Shown here one piece after another: positions 59,856-64,000 of a stretch of 64,000 nucleotides of DNA. A program made the translations under genes and the position numbers. The notes below the pieces were generated by a model. It had not been told where the DNA came from and made no database searches. It saw only the letters and a program-made list of their open reading frames with translations. The first letter of the stretch is position 1. Every line of letters starts with the position of its first letter. The stretch comes from Bacteroidota bacterium (GTDB lineage: Bacteria > Bacteroidota > Bacteroidia > Bacteroidales > JAAUTT01): positions 1 through 64,000 of the forward strand of contig JAIFLU010000093.1 in the NCBI GenBank assembly GCA_020048915.1. The letters are read 5' to 3'.

Positions 59856-60806
59856 TTATTCCATAAAAGCATAAAGCCTCTGAGGATTCAAAAAAAACAG
59901 CTCATTGTAATAACCGTCCAAACCTCGCTTAACCAATTCTTTTTTAAAATCAGTAACTAAGTATATTAAACCCGGCTTACCTCCGTACGATTTCCAATAG
60001 GTATGTTTTGCCATATCCATTCCAATAACAATGCGATTGCCAAAGTCCGGCAACATTTTTTCGAGGAGGGTATAAGTCCAGTTTTCATCTGGTGTTTTCC
60101 ACCGGAAATGGCTGTCGTATTCAACATAAACACCGGTTTGCATCAGGTCGTTGTGAAATGCCAGGTCCTTATGCTTGTCGATGTGCGACAAAACAACATG
60201 ATTAAGATCCGCGCCATATTTCGCCAATAGCTCAACCTGTTCCATTGCCAGTTTACCCCCATTGGTATGGGTAAGTATGGGGGCTCCGGTTTCCAGGTGG
60301 GCATTCACTGCTGCTTCGAAAACCTTTTGCTGATGACCGGTAATCATATCATCACCTGTTGCAAGTTTTATCATTCCGGCTTTGTTCGGTGTCCGTTTAA
60401 TAACCGGACTGTTATAATCGAGGGCATCAATTCCTAAGGTGATGTCTTCGATGAATAATTCGGTTAACTCGTTCACCGAAAGATGATACCGCCAATGATT
60501 GGGGGGATAGTATATTTCCTGATGCAATCCGGTGGGCGCGATAATATTAACTTTTGACCTTTGGGACACTTCAACCAGTTTGAGGATATTTCTACCACAA
60601 GCGGCAGGCATGGTGTCGACCATGGTTCTTCCTCCGGCCTGGTACAATTCCGTGAGCTCGCTACTGATTTTGTCCGTGTCGTTGAGAATAAATTCAGGAT
60701 GACTCACTGTAGTAAAGCTTTCCTCAATCACAATGTGTTCGTGGGAGTAAGTTAGCCCCATCGCTTCGGATGGGATATCTCCCAATACTGTTCTTACAAA
60801 TGGCAT
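59856..60806 (-). CDS. Phosphotriesterase-family hydrolase (lactonase-like)
   Basis: GLTYSHEHIVIEE (HxH); APILTHTNGG; VVLSHIDKHKD; RIVIGMDMAKH. Confidence 0.85.
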   Translation of the reverse strand: MPFVRTVLGDIPSEAMGLTYSHEHIVIEESFTTVSHPEFILNDTDKISSELTELYQAGGRTMVDTMPAACGRNILKLVEVSQRSKVNIIAPTGLHQEIYYPPNHWRYHLSVNELTELFIEDITLGIDALDYNSPVIKRTPNKAGMIKLATGDDMITGHQQKVFEAAVNAHLETGAPILTHTNGGKLAMEQVELLAKYGADLNHVVLSHIDKHKDLAFHNDLMQTGVYVEYDSHFRWKTPDENWTYTLLEKMLPDFGNRIVIGMDMAKHTYWKSYGGKPGLIYLVTDFKKELVKRGLDGYYNELFFLNPQRLYAFME

Positions 60807-60818
60807 AATGGCTACTTT

Positions 60819-62204
60819 TTATAATTTCGGAGTAAGGTTATTTTTCCATCCCGTGCGACTGGTGTCTGCAACTGAATCGGGGATGTCAAGTATCTGCCCG
60901 ATGGCAATCAGGTCGTTTCTCAGTAAGGCGATATCTACATTTCGTGCATCACAATCTTTGTTTAAAGATTGAACAGTAGCCAGGCCGGCAGCCTGCCCCA
61001 TGCTCATGGTTTGCGCCATGGAACGACAGGAAGCATGCGCATCGTGCGTAGCCGAAAAACAACGTCCTACCACCCAGGTCATGCTGCTACCTTCCGGAAC
61101 CAGTGTCCCGTAAGGCACGCCATAGATGCCTTCTCCCGGAATATACTCCCAGTACGTTTCATCCTGTCCGTTTTTACCCTTCCGGTGATCTTCTATGGGT
61201 GCGCCACAAAGCAAAACCGACGATGAAGGAATTTCTCCGGCAAGACATTCTTCCTTGGTAAGCCTGTGCTCTCCATTCACCCGGCGTGTTTCGCGCACCC
61301 CGATCTGGTGCGACAATCCGATGATTTTTGCATCTTCGTATCCTGAAATCTGGTCACGGAAAAAATCTTCGTAAATAAACGCCTGTTTTCTTCCTTCTAT
61401 TTCCGCTTTTGTAAGTTCATCGATCCGGAGGGCACTCATATCGGCAACCTTTACAGCAACTGTTGAAATGCAACCCGGCTGGCACATCTCATGCGCCGAT
61501 CCTTCCTTGCGGGGAAGCAAATACGTTCGGGAGTCGAAGGCATTTGCCATGCGCTCTTTCATCATTTTGTTGCCACCTGCCTTTTCAAACTTTTCAAGAT
61601 CGACATTACACATCCTGAAAGTTGTTGTCATACTTTGTGCCGGCTCATTTTCTCCGGCCACTTCGAACCGGCAGCCCGACAGCGCACAGAAATCGGCATC
61701 ACCACTTGCATCAATCACCCTGCGGGCTTTTACTTTATAGAAGCCAGATTTATTCCATATAATGCAGGTTATCCGCTCATGTTCCTCATTAAAAACATCA
61801 ACCAGCGATGTATGCAATAAATACTGAATTCCGGCGCGGGTAATCATTGTATCCCAAACATACTTCAGGCGTTCCGGGTTATAATTCACCCCGGTGCCTG
61901 CGCCGTAAGTATTGGGCCGTAGAAAAATATCGCCGGTATTATCCAGTTCGTTCACGACACGATCGGGTAATCCCCCCACGATTTTCCTGGGACTCAGGCC
62001 GGGTGTAAAAAAGCCATAAAAGGTATCGAGCATCTGCGTTGATGTCCCGCCCGGAAAACCATAACGCTCCACAAGCATTACAGAATATTTCTTTTGCTCC
62101 GTAGCAGCAAGGGCCGCCACGCAACCAGCAGAACCGGCACCCACAACAAGAATATCTGTTTCGCCTAGTAACGGAATTTTATGAACATTGAAATAATCAG
62201 TCAT
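60819..62204 (-). CDS. FAD-dependent oxidoreductase
   Basis: TDILVVGAGSAGCVAALAATEQ; ERYGFPGGTSTQMLDTFYGFFTPG; VIDASGDADFCALSGC. Confidence 0.9.
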   Translation of the reverse strand: MTDYFNVHKIPLLGETDILVVGAGSAGCVAALAATEQKKYSVMLVERYGFPGGTSTQMLDTFYGFFTPGLSPRKIVGGLPDRVVNELDNTGDIFLRPNTYGAGTGVNYNPERLKYVWDTMITRAGIQYLLHTSLVDVFNEEHERITCIIWNKSGFYKVKARRVIDASGDADFCALSGCRFEVAGENEPAQSMTTTFRMCNVDLEKFEKAGGNKMMKERMANAFDSRTYLLPRKEGSAHEMCQPGCISTVAVKVADMSALRIDELTKAEIEGRKQAFIYEDFFRDQISGYEDAKIIGLSHQIGVRETRRVNGEHRLTKEECLAGEIPSSSVLLCGAPIEDHRKGKNGQDETYWEYIPGEGIYGVPYGTLVPEGSSMTWVVGRCFSATHDAHASCRSMAQTMSMGQAAGLATVQSLNKDCDARNVDIALLRNDLIAIGQILDIPDSVADTSRTGWKNNLTPKL

Positions 62205-62216
62205 ATCAATATGGGC

Positions 62217-63008
62217 TTACTTAATATTGGAATTCCCGACATTTTCGAACAGTTTTGCCAGTCGGTGCGCATGCTCATCATACGCGCTTTCGAAGAGGGA
62301 TACCGCTCTTTCCTCGCCAACCAAAACAGCCCCGCTTAACACTTTGGGAGGCTGACCTGCAGCAGTTAATAATGCAGCCAGTTCAGCTTTTATGCAATTG
62401 ACAAGTAAGGTTCCTCCTAAGGTTGATCCGGGAGCAACAGGTGTATCCAAACCAGGGACATACACCATGGCATCGCCAACGGGAGCACCCGTATCGAGTA
62501 CCAGGTCAGAAAAGTCGCCGAGCTTTTTGCCGTCGCTTCGTTTGCTTACCGACTTTTCGGAATGCAGCTTTGATATAATCGAAACCACTTTGATATTCCG
62601 CCGCCGAAACCCTTCGGCTATTTCGATGGGCACAACATTACATCCGCTCGAAGAAATCAAAAGAGCCGTATCAATTTCCTTCAGGTCGAAATTTCGCAAA
62701 ATCCTTTCGGCCAATCCACTCACATTTTCGAGGAACATAGCCTGACGTTGTCCATTGGCTCCAACCACTAGATTATGAAATGTAAGCGAAAGTTCAACAA
62801 TGGGGTTAAAACCAGGAAAGGAACCATACCTGGGCCACATTTCCTCAACCAGGATGCGGCTATGCCCACTTCCGAAAATATGCACCATGCGACCCGCAAG
62901 TATTGTGTTTGCAAACAGCCTGGCTGCTTCCCGTATCTGGTGTTGCTGCGACTTAACTGTTTCAAGTATTTCAGCCGACTTCTGTATATATGCTTCCGTG
63001 ATGTTCAT
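62217..63008 (-). CDS. SIS-domain sugar-phosphate binding protein
   Basis: Start trimmed to MNITEAYIQKSAEILETV; MVHIFGSGHSRILVEEMWPRYGSF; TALLISSSGCNVVPIEIAEG; VLDTGAPVGDAMV. Confidence 0.85.
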   Translation of the reverse strand: MNITEAYIQKSAEILETVKSQQHQIREAARLFANTILAGRMVHIFGSGHSRILVEEMWPRYGSFPGFNPIVELSLTFHNLVVGANGQRQAMFLENVSGLAERILRNFDLKEIDTALLISSSGCNVVPIEIAEGFRRRNIKVVSIISKLHSEKSVSKRSDGKKLGDFSDLVLDTGAPVGDAMVYVPGLDTPVAPGSTLGGTLLVNCIKAELAALLTAAGQPPKVLSGAVLVGEERAVSLFESAYDEHAHRLAKLFENVGNSNIK

Positions 63009-63018
63009 TTTTTTCTTT

Positions 63019-63912
63019 TTAATTTTTACCCGCTTCTCTTGCAAAACATGCTGCGCCAACTGCACCCGATAAATCGCCGTACTGAGCTTTTACGATTTCA
63101 GTTTTGTTACCACCGGTGCGCCACTCATACTGGCTCATGTATTGCTCCAGAGGCTCAAACAGATCATTACCTGCTTCGGTAATACCGCCACCGAGAATGA
63201 TCATTTCTGGCGACAGAATATTGGTTAAGGTAGCCATACCAATGGCCAGCTTTTTAACCGAAGTAAGCCATACATCAGCCGCAAATGCATCACCGTTCCG
63301 GAAGGCTTCCAGCAGTTGATGCGTGGAGGTGAATTTCCCCATTGTCCTTTTTTGAATACTGCAATTTCCAATTGCATCTTCCAGGCTTCCAGGCATTCCA
63401 ATAACGTCGGCCTCGCCATCGCTGTCGATAACCATATGACCGATGTGTCCGGCTTTGTTAAACGCTCCCTGATATGGTTGCCCTTCGATCAGAATAGCTC
63501 CGCCAACTCCGGTTCCCAGGGTTAGCATCACCACATTTTTTTTATTTTTGGCAGCGCCAAACCTTGCTTCGGCCATCATGGCCGAGATAGCATCGTTCAA
63601 TACAAAAGTGGTGGTTTTTAAAAAGCTGGTCCATATAAAATTTTCAAGACCCTGCAATCGGCCGGGCATAAAAGCGATGGCCGAATTGGTTGCATTGGGC
63701 AAGCCCGGAGCAGATATGCCTACGAAAACGCCGGTTTTGTCAATTTTATGCTGCGTCTCCAGCACTGCAGTGGCAACGGCATTTTTCCAGACCGCATCAT
63801 CGCCATCATTGGTCGCCTGGTAATGCTGGTGCAGAATATTGCCCGATTCATCAACAGCAACAGCTTTAATGCGTGTACCACCCAAATCAATACCTATCGA
63901 AATGTTTGACAT
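63019..63912 (-). CDS. ROK-family sugar kinase
   Basis: ISIGIDLGGTRIKAVAVDESG; VVMLTLGTGVGGAILIEG; AGHIGHMVID; MIILGGGITEAG. Lacks the usual CxCGxxGCxE zinc motif (reads GEADVIGMPGSLE). Confidence 0.88.
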   Translation of the reverse strand: MSNISIGIDLGGTRIKAVAVDESGNILHQHYQATNDGDDAVWKNAVATAVLETQHKIDKTGVFVGISAPGLPNATNSAIAFMPGRLQGLENFIWTSFLKTTTFVLNDAISAMMAEARFGAAKNKKNVVMLTLGTGVGGAILIEGQPYQGAFNKAGHIGHMVIDSDGEADVIGMPGSLEDAIGNCSIQKRTMGKFTSTHQLLEAFRNGDAFAADVWLTSVKKLAIGMATLTNILSPEMIILGGGITEAGNDLFEPLEQYMSQYEWRTGGNKTEIVKAQYGDLSGAVGAACFAREAGKN

Positions 63913-63938
63913 ATTTTATTTTTTTAATGAATTAGTAA

Positions 63939-64000
63939 TCAAAGTTGCCCTTCACTGAGCGTCCATCCGCCATCCACGGCGACAACCTGACCAGTTGTAA
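63939..64000 (-). CDS. SDR-family oxidoreductase, C-terminal end only (truncated by window edge)
   Basis: Reverse strand reads TTGQVVAVDGGWTLSEGQL*, the typical SDR C-terminal TGQ.x.VDGGW signature. Confidence 0.75.
   Translation of the reverse strand, partial: TTGQVVAVDGGWTLSEGQL

Noticed and set aside
62217-63065. Extended start of the SIS protein at 63065
   Set aside because: Extension MQLAQHVLQEKRVKIKKKK overlaps the ROK gene end; ATG at 63008 gives the expected SIS N-terminus.
1-64000. CRISPR arrays, tRNA/rRNA genes, transposases, phage or known anti-phage defence genes
   Set aside because: No regular repeat-spacer pattern, no tRNA/rRNA-like sequence and no matching protein motifs were seen while reading; not excluded by a formal search.

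Overview
This looks like chromosomal DNA from a Bacteroidota species, probably Marinilabiliales/Prolixibacteraceae-like. That assignment is an inference from the SusC/SusD pair, the FecR/ECF pair, TAnnTTTG-type -7 motifs and codon style. The window divides into six blocks. (1) 0.3-10.3 kb holds mostly household genes: a small secreted repeat protein, an EFR1-type flavodoxin/ferredoxin, a cyclase-like protein, a diacylglycerol-kinase-like protein, an LpxH-like phosphoesterase, a cyclic-2,3-diphosphoglycerate-synthase-like GTPase, an AcpH-like protein and an M1 peptidase. (2) 10.5-16.9 kb is a heavy-metal RND efflux locus (TolC, His/Cys-rich small protein, CzcA/CusA, CusB). (3) 17.3-24.9 kb looks like a complete oxidative D-apiose catabolic cluster: GH140 apiosidase, RhaT-like transporter, Gfo/Idh/MocA dehydrogenase, apionate-lactonase-like, apionate-oxidoisomerase-like and a xylose-isomerase-fold decarboxylase candidate. 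Its right edge carries a decayed 3' fragment of a second cusB gene. (4) 25.4-32.6 kb is an ECF sigma/FecR/SusC(STN)/SusD system. (5) 32.9-55.1 kb contains an SGNH-TPR/SxtJ/DUF5989/carbamoyltransferase cassette followed by a tight operon of nine carbohydrate-active or related genes, several of them only fold-level recognisable glycoside hydrolases. (6) 55.5-64 kb has a di-heme oxidase/Rieske/porin triad, then a minus-strand catabolic cluster (enolase superfamily, PTE-like, FAD oxidoreductase, SIS, ROK, SDR). I saw no tRNA, rRNA, CRISPR array, transposase or phage genes. All family calls come from reading motifs by eye; no database search was run.
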